From: Melampsora larici-populina 98AG31
Taxonomy: Eukaryota; Basidiomycota; Pucciniomycetes; Pucciniales; Melampsoraceae
Direction of reading: 5' to 3'
Assembly: GCF_000204055.1 (NCBI RefSeq)
Contig: NW_006768766.1
Span: 22,233-86,232 of the forward strand
DNA length: 64,000 nt
This document shows, piece by piece, positions 21,998 to 32,900 of this stretch (positions are counted from its first letter, which is position 1; every line of letters begins with the position of its first letter). The notes under the pieces are model-generated. The model was not told the origin of the DNA and searched no databases. It saw only the letters and a list, made by a program, of their open reading frames with translations. The position numbers were made by a program, and so were the translations under genes.

Positions 21998-24900
21998 TCA
22001 CTTTCTCCGTTGCCTTTTGCATCTTGATGATAATGTAGTAAACCTTCTATCAAAATCATTAACCAATTCCTTACTGTTTGATAAATTTCGTAAAGGTTCC
22101 CATGAATTATGATTTGAATTATAACCCTCCCAATTCACTAAATATTCTAATGATTTACCCCTCCTCCTACGATCTAATATCTCTGCTACTTCGAATTCTT
22201 CTTCACCGTCAATAATAATTGGTGGAGGTTCTAATTGTTTTCTTTGAGGGATGCTGTCGGTTATGTGTTTCCTAAGCAATGACACGTGAAAAACCGGATG
22301 AATCCTCTTCATAGAAATTGGGAGATCAAGTTTGTAAGCTGAATTTGACACCCTTTTAATAATAGTAAAAGGACCTAGCCATCTGTGTTCCAATTTGGGG
22401 CTGGGTCGTGTCGTGGAAATATTTTTCCCGTTTAACCACACCTGATCACCAATGTTCCATTCCGGTGTGTCTCTGACATGTCTGTCGAATTGCTTCTTCA
22501 TCGTCTCCTGAGCAATATCAAGATAGTGTGTCAGTTCACGTTGGACTTCTTCAATCATTTTCAACCTATCTTCAACCACCGGGATACATTGGTCTGCACA
22601 TGGCACTCTGTTAAACGTCGGATTGAACCCATAGTTTGCTTTAAAAGGTGAAATACCCGTCGATTCGTGATCGCGATTGTTGTAAGCAAATTCAGCCGTT
22701 GGTAGTAAGGCTTCCCAGTTGCCCTGTTGATACTCGACGAAATGTCTTAGGTACTGTTCAATTGACTTATTAACAATTTCACTTTGTCCATCAGTTCGTG
22801 GGTGATACGCCGTGGAAGGGTGTAGCCGAATTCCCAGTCTCTTATCCAACTCTTGGGTGATTTGAGATACGAAAATGGTTCCACGATCTGAAACAATACT
22901 TTTAGGAGTACCGTGTAGCTTCCAAACGTTTTGAATCATAATGTCAGCTAAGTCATTCGCTGTCATGGTCTCTTTACATGGCAGAAAATGGGCCATTTTG
23001 GTCATGCGGTCAACCACCGTTAGTATACTATCAAAGCCTCTTGACTTGGGTAGCTTCGTAATCAGGTCGTAAGTGATGTCCGTCCATGGGCCTGCTGGAG
23101 TTGGCAAAGGCTCCAGCGTTCCGAATGGTTTTGTCGTGTTAGACTTGACTCGTAGACATGAGTCGCATCCGTCAACATACCTGTTCACGTAGGCTTTCAT
23201 CGATGGCCACGTGAAACACCGTCGAACAAGACTTAACGTCTTTGCTCGGCCCGGGTGACCTGATAAGAGACTATCGTGACGACTCTTGACAATCATAAAT
23301 TTAATATCATCATCATGTGGTACTTCAATCCTACCCCTGTTGTATAATACCCCGTCCTTTTCTTCAAAATGATTTGATGCCTTCTTAAATTTAACTGATA
23401 TAGGATTTTTAATTGCTGAAATCAATTCGATAATTCTCTCATCTGATTTACTTGCAGTTCGTATTAAATCAATAATGTCGTTGTCCGTCTTGAATTCAGA
23501 TGAGTCGTCTACGGTTTCGGCGTCCTCAGGAATGTCAGTTATTTGAGTGTTGGATACACCCAGCACATCAATTTCAAACCAGCGCTCGGAATCCTCCAGA
23601 TCGATAGTTTCGTCCTCAAAAAATGCCTCACAAGCAGCAAGTTCAGCCGGGAATGAGTCAGAGTCGATATTTTCAGGCCGCAGTAGGTGTCCGAATGTCC
23701 ATTTTTCGCTTTCATCCGGTGCCAAATCAGGACGTCGTGATAATGCATCAGGTTTTCCCGCTGTTCGCCCAGGTCTGAATCTAATGACGAAATCAAAACA
23801 TCCCATAGTTTCAGCCCAACGTGCCTGTCTTCTGGTGAGCTGTTTGGTTGTCATAAAAGACTCTAAGTTTTTGTGATCCGTATACACAATCACTTCCAAC
23901 CTGTTAGGGTTACCCTCTAAATAATGTCGCCACTCCTTAAAGGAGGCCACAATAGCTAGCAACTCTTTGTCAAAAATTTCGTAATTGCGCTCCGCTTGAA
24001 CTAAGGATCTAGAAAGATAAGCCACGGGGTGAATTTCACCATCCTTCTCGCACCGTTGAGATAATACAGCACCCAATGCGAAATCCGAACAATCACATTC
24101 GAGAATGAATGGTTTGTAAGGATCTGCAATCTTGAGGATCGGGGCGGTTGTAAAGGATGTCTTCAATGATTCAAAAGCCTCATTACATTTCGTATCCCAT
24201 ATGAAAGGAGTCTTCAGTTTCGTTAGATTATGCAAAGGTCGTGTAGTTTTAGAAAAGTGGTCTATAAAACGGCGGTAAAAATTAGAAAATCCAATGAATC
24301 TTTGAAGTTCGGTAACGTTGCGTGGCGCCGGCCAATCTCTGACAGCTTTAACCTTGGTGGGATCCATCTTGATTCTGTTCTTCGAAATTAGGAGACCAAG
24401 ATATTCAATTTCGTCTTTTGAGAATTCACACTTCTCCGGTTTAATCCAGAGGTCGTGTTTGCTTAGTATATCAAGAACTCCATCCACTGCTTCCTCATGA
24501 TGCACGTCCTTCTTTGTATAAATCATCGTATCATCCAGGTAAGCAGCGGTGTCTTTACCAATCCTTCCCAGTAATATGTCCTGGATGAAGTACTGGAAGT
24601 GTCCTGGAGCTCCCGTCGGTCCAAAAGGCAAGGTCAGGGGGGCGAATTGCCCATGTTTACAAATAAACGCAAGTATATCTTCGTGGCCTTCAGCAACACG
24701 AAGATTACCATATGCGTTACGCAGGTCCAACTTAGTGTATTTCTCCGCGTCCAAAAGGCTGTCCACTAAATCCATTGTCAGTGGAAGAGGATATTTATTC
24801 TTCACTGTCAATGAATTTAGCTTCCTGTAATCGAAGCATGGCCTCAGATTACCATCCTTCTTCCCGGTGAAGAGTACCGGGGCAGCCCAAGGAGATGTCG

Positions 24901-26440
24901 TTCGCCGAATGGTCCCATTTGCCAGGCCCTCGTCGATCATCTTCTGAAGTACCTCATTTTCAGCCGGAGATAATGGTATAATCTTGCTAGCTTGAGGTTG
25001 GGCGCCAGGCACGAGTTCCACCTTAAAATCGTATTTTCGCCTCGGAGGTAATCGTTGCGAGTTAGACTTGCGAAACATATGTAAGTGACGATGATAATAA
25101 GACGGAACCATCTCCTCGACTGCTTTAACTGGTTCTTGAAGCTTTAAATCAGCAGCTAATCGTGCTGACGTCGACCACGATGTCTTTGCGGGGGCGAGTT
25201 CGAATGTATGACTATTCAGGAGAGGATCATACTGGCGAGCTGTTTCAACAGTACAGGTGGAAGGAGAAATGTCGAACTCACATCGCGGGGGCGTAATTGT
25301 ATCACCAAGATTACAGGCCCCCTCGTCACTATTCCTAGCGTGCCCCTTTGGCTTCTCTGCGAGATCCTCTGGGGATTGTGGCGGACTGGACGAAACTGAA
25401 TCATCAGTTGCAATGTGGACCATTGGGCTTGTGTTAATCGGTTGGACGCAAGATGTCGGGATTGACTGCATATCGGATGTCTGAACTGGATGAATATCGG
25501 GTGTCTGGTGTTGTGATTCAGTAAAGAAGCAGGGCTTGCTAGCTGTTTCAATAGGTAAAGGGACAACTGCACGGTCGAACTCACATTGCGGGGATGCTAA
25601 CGTATCATTCCTGATACACATCCCCTCGTCATATTTCCTAGCATGCCCCTCTGGCTTCTCGTCGAGATCCTTGGGGGACTGAGGCGGAACAGACGAAGCT
25701 GAGCAATCAGCTGCAATGTAAGGTGTGTCCTGTAAGTGAAAGGAGGGGATCGAGTCGTCCATAGTACGTCTGGTCATCTGTGATTTAGGGGGCAAAGGAT
25801 GCTTGCCAGCGGTTTCAAAAGAAATTGGATGATTGTCGGAAACACACTCACATTGCGGGGATGCTAATGTATCAGAATTGGTACACATCCCCTCGTCAAA
25901 GCACCTAGCGTCCCTTACGGGGTCCATTCCCAGATCCGGTAAGGGTGTTGTCGGGCAAGACGAAACTGCAGATGCAGCCGCAATGCAATGGTCAAAGTCT
26001 TGAACTTGTCCAGTCTTCCAATTAATTAAGTTAAAATTCTCCTTAATCCAAGGTATACCCAGTATACCATCATAAGTATCCTTAACTCTAGTAATAATAA
26101 ATCTGGTCGGTAATGAATTGTTCTTGATGTGTAGGTCAATCTCATAAGATGAATTGCTTTGCGAGCCGTCGAATCCGGTAACCACTCTTGTAGTGCGTTC
26201 GGAAAAAGGGATTAAACCTGATTTACTCGCAAGGGACTCACTCAGCACATTATGAGTTGCGCCGGAGTCAATCAGGAGAAGGGAGTCAATTGGGGAATCT
26301 GTTGGTGTGGCTCGGGGAAAGTGGGACAAAGAAAGTGTAGTACGCAAAAACAGTCGAGGATCATCTGCATTGCAAGGCATAATTTTACTAGCACCTAATT
26401 GAATGTCCACTAAATCCCTATGTTGGCTCAGGATAGGCAC
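21998..26440 (-). CDS. pol: Pol polyprotein (protease, RT, RNase H, integrase, chromodomain)
   Basis: About 1480 aa from a GTG at 26440; no ATG is near, and the frame is open upstream to the slippery site at 26464-26470, so it is probably made as Gag-Pol. Order: aspartic protease with LLLIDSGATHNV (Asp at about residue 58); a spacer of three degenerate repeats (DEG.C...DT..P.CE); RT with catalytic YLDD encoded at 24530-24541; RNase H (ECDCSDFALGAVLSQ ... YTDHKNLE); integrase with an H-H-C-C zinc finger (GHPG...CDSCLRVK) and D..D..E core (DRMTKM, VSDRGTIF, GQSEIVNKS); and a chromodomain near the end (FEVAEILDRRRRG...YLVNWEGY...NSWEP). The chromodomain places it among chromoviruses, which often target heterochromatin. 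All catalytic residues checked are present, so the copy may be active. Confidence 0.97.
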   Translation of the reverse strand: MPILSQHRDLVDIQLGASKIMPCNADDPRLFLRTTLSLSHFPRATPTDSPIDSLLLIDSGATHNVLSESLASKSGLIPFSERTTRVVTGFDGSQSNSSYEIDLHIKNNSLPTRFIITRVKDTYDGILGIPWIKENFNLINWKTGQVQDFDHCIAAASAVSSCPTTPLPDLGMDPVRDARCFDEGMCTNSDTLASPQCECVSDNHPISFETAGKHPLPPKSQMTRRTMDDSIPSFHLQDTPYIAADCSASSVPPQSPKDLDEKPEGHARKYDEGMCIRNDTLASPQCEFDRAVVPLPIETASKPCFFTESQHQTPDIHPVQTSDMQSIPTSCVQPINTSPMVHIATDDSVSSSPPQSPEDLAEKPKGHARNSDEGACNLGDTITPPRCEFDISPSTCTVETARQYDPLLNSHTFELAPAKTSWSTSARLAADLKLQEPVKAVEEMVPSYYHRHLHMFRKSNSQRLPPRRKYDFKVELVPGAQPQASKIIPLSPAENEVLQKMIDEGLANGTIRRTTSPWAAPVLFTGKKDGNLRPCFDYRKLNSLTVKNKYPLPLTMDLVDSLLDAEKYTKLDLRNAYGNLRVAEGHEDILAFICKHGQFAPLTLPFGPTGAPGHFQYFIQDILLGRIGKDTAAYLDDTMIYTKKDVHHEEAVDGVLDILSKHDLWIKPEKCEFSKDEIEYLGLLISKNRIKMDPTKVKAVRDWPAPRNVTELQRFIGFSNFYRRFIDHFSKTTRPLHNLTKLKTPFIWDTKCNEAFESLKTSFTTAPILKIADPYKPFILECDCSDFALGAVLSQRCEKDGEIHPVAYLSRSLVQAERNYEIFDKELLAIVASFKEWRHYLEGNPNRLEVIVYTDHKNLESFMTTKQLTRRQARWAETMGCFDFVIRFRPGRTAGKPDALSRRPDLAPDESEKWTFGHLLRPENIDSDSFPAELAACEAFFEDETIDLEDSERWFEIDVLGVSNTQITDIPEDAETVDDSSEFKTDNDIIDLIRTASKSDERIIELISAIKNPISVKFKKASNHFEEKDGVLYNRGRIEVPHDDDIKFMIVKSRHDSLLSGHPGRAKTLSLVRRCFTWPSMKAYVNRYVDGCDSCLRVKSNTTKPFGTLEPLPTPAGPWTDITYDLITKLPKSRGFDSILTVVDRMTKMAHFLPCKETMTANDLADIMIQNVWKLHGTPKSIVSDRGTIFVSQITQELDKRLGIRLHPSTAYHPRTDGQSEIVNKSIEQYLRHFVEYQQGNWEALLPTAEFAYNNRDHESTGISPFKANYGFNPTFNRVPCADQCIPVVEDRLKMIEEVQRELTHYLDIAQETMKKQFDRHVRDTPEWNIGDQVWLNGKNISTTRPSPKLEHRWLGPFTIIKRVSNSAYKLDLPISMKRIHPVFHVSLLRKHITDSIPQRKQLEPPPIIIDGEEEFEVAEILDRRRRGKSLEYLVNWEGYNSNHNSWEPLRNLSNSKELVNDFDRRFTTLSSRCKRQRRK

Positions 26441-26445
26441 AACCG

Positions 26446-27525
26446 TCAGTCCTGAGCTACGCCATTTTTTGAAATATCAGATCTACTACCCCCTTCTTGC
26501 TTATCCATATAAATTGAATCTCTACTACCCATAGCCGCCACTTTCGCTTCTAATTCAGCAAACTTATTTTTAAAATTAACAAAACCACTTGATCTCCCTT
26601 TGCCTTTAGCATCTTTCTTCTTGTTAGGACAAGCACTCGCAAGATGACCCTGAACATTACAAATGAAACAAGACCCTGTTTTTAACCGTTTAGTGCGTTC
26701 TTCGTCAGTGAGTCGAACGAAGCTGGACGAGATGTCCATCGCATTGGGGTCAACAGTAGGAACGTGAAAGGTAGTAGAAGTATCAGAAGCTCCATGTAAC
26801 TTGCTGTCGATCTTAATAGCAAGGTTGGCGATTTGTTCTAAACTGGTGAACACGTCCTGAGTCATGACCATCGCTACTCTAATTTCCTTCTTTAACCCCT
26901 GTTCATAATGACTAATAAGGGTCGGAACCTCCCAGCCAGTAGCCGTTGCGTGCATATTAAATTCATGCGTATATGCCGCGACAGAAGTCTTCTGAGAAAG
27001 ATTACGTAAAGCCCTCTCGGCTTTCGATTTCTTCTCGGTATCGAAATACATAGCTCGGAAGTTGGTCAAAAAACGATCGAACGTCACAAGATGAGCCGTG
27101 GAAGCGTCGAGTAATTCGGTCATGAGCGGCTGGGCCCAGTTACTGGCAGTACCTGTGAGGTATGACAAGGCAAACACCACTTTGCTCCTATCATCGATGA
27201 ATTGATAGGGATGAGCAAGTAAGTAAAGTTGGATTTGACTAAGGAAAATTTCGGCAGGCGCTCCTCTGATGCCTCCAAATTTATCTGGCGTCGACACCTT
27301 AGGCCCTTTGGGATTAGGTGCGAGCTCAGCGTGGACGTGCGTAGTGGTAGCAGTCGGCGCCGGAGGAGGTTGTGAGGTCTGATTCTGTCGAGCCATCATT
27401 TCGGCCAGGCGGCTCTCTGCATCGCGCGATCGAGCTTCCGCCTGCTCACGCAAAGTGCGTTCGTTGGTCAGAGAGTTAGACAACTCGTTGAGCTGCCGTT
27501 GGATGTCTTCCATACTCATACTCAT
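26446..27525 (-). CDS. gag: Gag capsid/nucleocapsid protein of the Ty3/gypsy element
   Basis: 359 aa starting MSMSMEDIQRQ. An N-terminal heptad-rich coiled coil (about residues 5-45) is followed by the Ty3-type capsid domain (IFLSQIQLYLLAHPY...FDRFLTNFRAMYFD). A C-terminal CCHC zinc knuckle (CFICNVQGHLASAC) binds RNA. It ends in GVAQD with a TGA stop; the pol frame overlaps it by slipping back one base. Confidence 0.95.
   Translation of the reverse strand: MSMSMEDIQRQLNELSNSLTNERTLREQAEARSRDAESRLAEMMARQNQTSQPPPAPTATTTHVHAELAPNPKGPKVSTPDKFGGIRGAPAEIFLSQIQLYLLAHPYQFIDDRSKVVFALSYLTGTASNWAQPLMTELLDASTAHLVTFDRFLTNFRAMYFDTEKKSKAERALRNLSQKTSVAAYTHEFNMHATATGWEVPTLISHYEQGLKKEIRVAMVMTQDVFTSLEQIANLAIKIDSKLHGASDTSTTFHVPTVDPNAMDISSSFVRLTDEERTKRLKTGSCFICNVQGHLASACPNKKKDAKGKGRSSGFVNFKNKFAELEAKVAAMGSRDSIYMDKQEGGSRSDISKNGVAQD
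26464..26470 (-). promoter_or_regulatory. candidate -1 programmed ribosomal frameshift site (A AAA AAT)
   Basis: On the coding strand the gag codons TCA AAA AAT contain the heptamer A AAA AAT, which fits X XXY YYZ. It lies 15 nt before the gag stop codon. The -1 frame is open from here straight into pol. Confidence 0.6.
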
Positions 27526-27868
27526 CGGCGTCTCAGATTCAGGTGGCGGTTCGAGAGCGAGAGTTTGGTGATCGGCGTCAAAGAAAGAATGCGAAGCTTC
27601 GGAATCCGAATCAGCCTCTCCGAGTTGTGGGGTTCTGTACGAAGGTGACGTGGTGGCGGTTTCAGTATAAATGAAGTTCTAATAATCTAAACTATGTAGT
27701 TCAATAAGTTCGGTAGTTCAATCTGAGATAATGTAAGTTTAAGTTCGTTGTTCAATCAATCTATATGGTTTCAGTTCAATTCTAACTCTAATATAAATTT
27801 TAATCTGATTCTTCTTCTGATTCAATTTCTTTCGATTCGGTTTCGTTTCCTTGATTCCCGTAGTTTAG

Positions 27869-27878
27869 ATCCGACAAT
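27869..27878 (-). promoter_or_regulatory. primer-binding site, self-complementary to the element's own 5' transcript end
   Basis: On the element strand ATTGTCGGAT begins two bases after the 5' LTR. Its exact complement ATCCGACAAT lies inside the LTR (27970-27961), about 33 nt downstream of a TATA-like TATTTATAA, i.e. at the predicted mRNA 5' end. This is the arrangement of Tf1-type self-priming retrotransposons. Confidence 0.6.
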
Positions 27879-27879
27879 A

Positions 27880-28072
27880 TGTTAAGGTCTTGTCTCAGGG
27901 GATCTGGGTTCGAGGGAGGAATGAAGGATTAGGACCAAGCAATCTACGTTTGTTATTCAGATTGTCGGATGAGGAAAGAGTTCTACAAGTGACGTAATAC
28001 AAGTTATAAATACGCTTCTTGCGTGACATCTCTCATCTCTTTCACATGTGTTACATATATGAGATTGTAACA
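27880..28072 (-). repeat. 5' LTR of the Ty3/gypsy element
   Basis: 193 bp, identical by eye to the other LTR. Contains a TATA-like element (28012-28004 on the minus strand) and the predicted transcription start near 27970. Followed on the outside by AGAAG. Confidence 0.95.
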
Positions 28073-28077
28073 AGAAG

Positions 28078-29302
28078 ACGGATGATGGCTTGAATATGAC
28101 AGACTGTGACATGTTTAGATGCTTCACTTGATGAGTTGACTGTGAGATGGAATGCTAGTCCAATCAAAGAGCTGAGCTGCACTGCTGTGGGCTGATGATG
28201 ATGATGTTGGAGCCTCAAGGGTGTTGAAGAGAGATTTTGTCAAGTCCAAAAAGGATTTTATCAAGAAATAAACTCCTCTTTTATGTTTATGTCAAAGTAG
28301 TTTTTGACATCCTTTCATGACTGGGATGGAGTTTATATTTTACATGATTGCTCCCAAAAAACATTTTGGAATATACATAATTATAAAACACAACCAAACT
28401 TGCCCTTAAGGCTAGATGAGAGAGTTGGGAATGCAGATTGATTGTGTGACTGAAAATGTGGCATATGGAACAGTGACATCATGTCACTGACATGGCACAA
28501 GTGGATAGAGATGATTGTTGTGACTTTTGATGTGTAATAGCATACCACAGAGACACTCAGAATTGTGGCAGGGCATCTCAATGGGGCTAGACCAGAACAT
28601 ATGGCAAGTGGTACCCTTTGTTCCCTCTTAAATTGTTTTCCTTTATTATAATTAGGAGGATTCAGTGATATCTGATGTTACCCAATTCCACAAGACAAGA
28701 AATATCAATGAGTTTCTCATCACTTGTCCAAGATGCTTCCCGCTATTCCCTTTTCATTGCCGTTGTACCAAGTGATGAATCTGGTGGCTTCCTTCAGGGA
28801 ACAGTCTCAAGTCTGTCCTTGTTCTCCATCTTCTAACAAGAGTGAAAAGCCGATGTGGAAATTAATGGTTGTAGCAGGTCTGAACACCATATAAGATACT
28901 CATTGCACTCTGGAGCCTTTGTATCATACCAACTCTACTAAGCTAATGGTCTCTTTTGATAATGACAATTCATAGAAGATCATTTGGTTTCAACTTTTGC
29001 ATGCTGTTCACGTTTCAGGAAAATGAGTTGTCTTTCAATCATCAAAAAATTCAAGGATAGGCAGTGTCGTTGTTAGAATTCTTGTGACAGATAACACGGA
29101 TTATCCGAGATATGAGGTGGGTCGGTCTCGTTCCCGGGTCCGTTGACTTGGTGATCTTCAGCTTGTGCGTCAGGCTCACCTGGACATTCACTCTAGAGTC
29201 TATGTACCTCGTCAGGCGCATCATCTCAAGCTCAAGATGGTGTGTTTCATCTCTGTTCGATAGATGCTCGAGACATTCATGTGCTGATCGCTTGCATCAC
29301 AG
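28078..29302. other. intergenic; may contain unresolved 5' exons of the next gene
   Basis: Mostly AT-rich with no repeat noticed. Between about 29180 and 29240 a frame reading VRQAHLDIHSRVYVPRQAHHLKLKM could be an upstream exon joining at 29303 across a 63-nt intron, but its own start is not found. Confidence 0.35.
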
Positions 29303-29942
29303 ACATCGATTGACCCTTCACACTTTCCCTTCATCGGTCTGACGCCTGGTTCACCTACTGGTGGCACGGCCATTCATCAACCAGCCTCACTCGATGGCGA
29401 ATCATCCTCCGAGTTCCCTTCTCTCGATTCCGAAGAAACTCCAGCACCCCTGGGCGTGTTTTCAGTACCCGACTTGCGCTTTGAGCAGGGCTACCTTATG
29501 AGCATACGACCATTCTTTTATTTAAAGCCACCCACTGACCTCGATGGCATCGAGTCAAGGCTCACCCACCAGCCGATCGAAGACGACGCAAGCAATGCGG
29601 ATATCGAAGATTTATTCTATTTAGGTAAAAACTTCAGGGTCAAATGGGGTTTAGTAGCTTGGGTAACAGTTCGAGATCAGGTAGATCACTTGTTCAGCAT
29701 CATATTCCACGAGTCACTATCTTCGCATGTTGATAATAAAACCCCCCTTCCAGATAATCTATCCCATGATGCAAGGATGTTTGTGGGGTACACTGTCTCT
29801 ATTTATCACACATGCTTGGCGGACTCGACGTACACTGAAACAGGCAGGCTCCAATCCAATCAACAAGAAAGCAGGGTTTTTGGGCAAAATGGTTGAGAAT
29901 TTATTTGGAGGCGTGAAATCGAACGTGGCTTTATCAGCTTAA
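29303..29942 (+). CDS. ATG43/DUF1770-type mitochondrial outer-membrane protein, 5' end unresolved
   Basis: Two exons, 29303-29680 and 29754-29942, join in phase through a 73-nt GT-AG intron. The signature is GVFSVPDLRFEQGYLMSIRPF, then VKWGLVAWVTVRDQ joined to IIYPMMQGCLWGTLSLFI, a single membrane span, then a short tail. This matches my memory of the fungal DUF1770 family, whose fission yeast member Atg43 is a mitophagy receptor in the mitochondrial outer membrane. The region before the signature is Ser/Pro/Thr-rich and acidic (LDGESSSEFPSLDSEE). The start codon lies upstream and could not be placed with confidence. Confidence 0.65.
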
Positions 29943-32900
29943 TCGAGCATGGTGGGTTCAACTTGATCAAATGGATCCAAAATCAAGACGGGGTACAAGG
30001 GCGTCAAGTGAGGTCGTTATCACTGCTGTTAGAAAGTCTAATAAGAGTGGCACGTTTGCCATTCACTGAAGCGCTTTTGTATTCGCGGAGCTTAACTTTT
30101 CATGGTAATTGTCTTTAATCGTGTTCTCTCATTCTGCTCCACAGCGCGCGAAACTGACGTACCCCCTTCAATCAAGCCGGACGGTGATACTGTAGCTACG
30201 TACTCACCAAGCACTGTTTGAGTATCACTCTGTATGAATGAAAATTTCATGTACCTATTTTAACATCTGAGTCGATTTGGAGGAGGACTTCTCTCCAATG
30301 GCGCAAAGCGTGTTAAGGCGAGTTTTGATGAGTCCATGCGACGTTGATCTAGGCCACACTTGGACCACATGTTTACGTCCATGAAACAATGATTGTATGT
30401 ATGCACATATGTTGCGGTGGTGCTACAAAGCAACTTCCCAGGACATCCCAGCCTTGTGCGATTGAGCTCATGATCAAGCAAATTCCGAGTCCTTGAAAGA
30501 TTTGGGTGTCTTTTCTTGATTCGTGGGCAGAGTCGAATGCTCTAACAATCAAAGATGTGAACAATCCGCTGGCAAAGGTACATAAACACCTTTTTTCTAC
30601 TGATTGATCACAGATGGAGGATCAGATCAAAGATTCTAAATGTAAGTTCATTAAAGCCATCAAACAATTAATAGACCTCAACTTTCAAGTTCAATTCTCA
30701 ATTGGTGGTAAAGGTGTAGTGATCATTTAAAAGTGGTGAATGCTAGATTGTTCCTACAAATCATGAGTGAAAGAGTCTGCAGGAACATTAAACAGACAGA
30801 CAGAAACATGAATCTGATGCAAGGGACTACAAGGAGATCTGGAGCCTCTGGAGTAAATGACCATCATGTGGTATATTCCACTCTGAGTAACTTGCTTTCT
30901 GTGGATTGTGCCAATTCTTTGATACACCATGAATTATTCCTAATCCTTCACCTCGACATCATCCATGGTCTGTGTTTATTAGGACAGCCATTTAGAATCA
31001 GCCAAAGCCAAAAGATGAAAAGACAAAGGAATAAGCCAGAAATCCCCCGCTCTTGCTAGTTCACAAATGCCAAAAATTGAGATACATTGCCTCAAAATCG
31101 CTCAGGGTGAATTTTTCATTCAAATCTAAAAGTCTTCAGTTCTAAGACCCAGCCACCCCTCACCAAGCTTTGGTACCACACTCCTTTCCCTATAGAAATT
31201 TTGAACTAAATCTCATTGATCCCAATCCAAGGGATATTTCTACATTCTTTTCTCCATCATCATTTGTGGTTGGCCATGAGTATTATCTCGTCATGTTGGC
31301 TCAATACATGCGAGTTGACCCAATTATATCCATCCTCAGAATTTCAACACAAGCAAACCTTTCCCTAGATACATAAAGATCTCATCTGAACACTGAGCTA
31401 TAGTCACAATGGCAGTCAGTGCAAGCACACAAAATCTGATAACCTCAGCTAGTTACAGGAATATCAATGGATCTGTATTGTATGACACTAATGAAGTGAT
31501 TTTCCCATGTGAAAAATGATTGCATTTGATGCATTGAATAATTGATAATGCTGATTTAATGCAGAATAATGCTGATTTAATGCATTTTCAATCCTTTCTT
31601 ACTCTACATACATGTAATCACATTTCCCACATGAAAATTACTTTATGTTGGTAGTGTGAAGGAGTGGTGATAATGGGATGGTTGCAAGAGAAGACCAATA
31701 GACAACAGATTCACTTGCTGGATTCTTTTCAAGTGCCCTTGTTCATTTTACTTGGATAGGTCAGGGTTGGGTGCTTGAGCAATTTGAGCTAAACTGGAGC
31801 CAGAATCAGGGTGTAGATTTAAGTGCATATGCAACTTGACTCAAAGGCATAAAAGGTGTCCAAAATGGGGTGGAATAAAAGTATCACAGATTAGATGAAA
31901 AAGGCATAGGCAAGTGGGACCAAAATATATGTAACAATTAATGAGATAAATCTAAGAAGATGATCTTGACAGTCAGGGAAATACTTTTCAGAGAATCAAT
32001 TTTTAATTCTTTGAGGAAATGACTGATAAAAAGTGGGAAGAAGCAGGGTTCATGATCACCCATTGATTATATATAGTAATTATCTCAAAGGTAAAGCACA
32101 CAGGACATGTGAAATTCATGTGGCACAATTGGCTTACTCATTGTTTGCCAAGGTAATGGCACATGGAACCTGTGTTGCACCTGTGACATATTCTCTTATC
32201 TAGAAGCTTGCTCCTAGTGACCAATAATCTAGGTCAAGGTGCATCATAAATGTTAAGATCAAGTTTCTCACTATGGAAATTCCATGATATACAATCAAAT
32301 GTAAATATGAGGCAAGACAGGTCTTCTGACTCTCAGCACAAAACACAATGAGATTTCATTGAGATTGAATGATATCAACAAGGGACCATCTGTGCTCTTT
32401 TACTATCCAGGGGGGCAGCTGGAGTGCAGCTACAATCTGCTGCAAGAAATACTAACTTGCTGTAGCACAACTTCTAAACACTGCATTCCAATGTGCAGCA
32501 CAGCATATAAATGCTCAATTTTGAAGGACTCACCTGCCGTACAGCATCCTGAAACAACACTTTGACCTTGGATCAGCGCACTGCAAGTGCTCACTTCTTC
32601 TGAAGTTTGGCCAAGTACATAATGTGTTCAGGAAAACTCAGTATGAAGGTAGGAATTCTATTTTTGGTGAGAGTTGAATCTCAATATACTTACTTTCATG
32701 TTTTCATTCAGACAATCTCATCCTGTTCAAAAACAAACTTAATGTTATTGATCATCTTGCGGTTTTCTTTGAAAATTACTTGATCTGTTTGGGGTGTGGT
32801 CCAGGCAACTTGCCTCTTCACTCTACATCTTTGGTTCAATACCTTAAGCAAGCTTGAGTTAGATTTCTCATTTGTATACATCCAATGTAAATTTAAAATG

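Larger units (their letters stand above)
21711..28072 (-). mobile_element. full-length Ty3/gypsy chromovirus LTR retrotransposon
   Basis: 6362 bp, bounded by 193-bp LTRs that are identical by eye and start and end with TG...CA. The flanking 5-bp target-site duplication is AGAAG (21706-21710 and 28073-28077). Transcribed on the minus strand: gag (27525-26446), then pol in the -1 frame (26470-21998) with protease, reverse transcriptase, RNase H, integrase and a C-terminal chromodomain. Identical LTRs and open frames indicate a very recent insertion. Confidence 0.97.

Noticed and set aside
30260..30564. Retroelement fragment (LDHELNRTRLGCPGK...)
   Set aside because: The resemblance to a copia pre-integrase motif is too short and nothing around it supports a retroelement.
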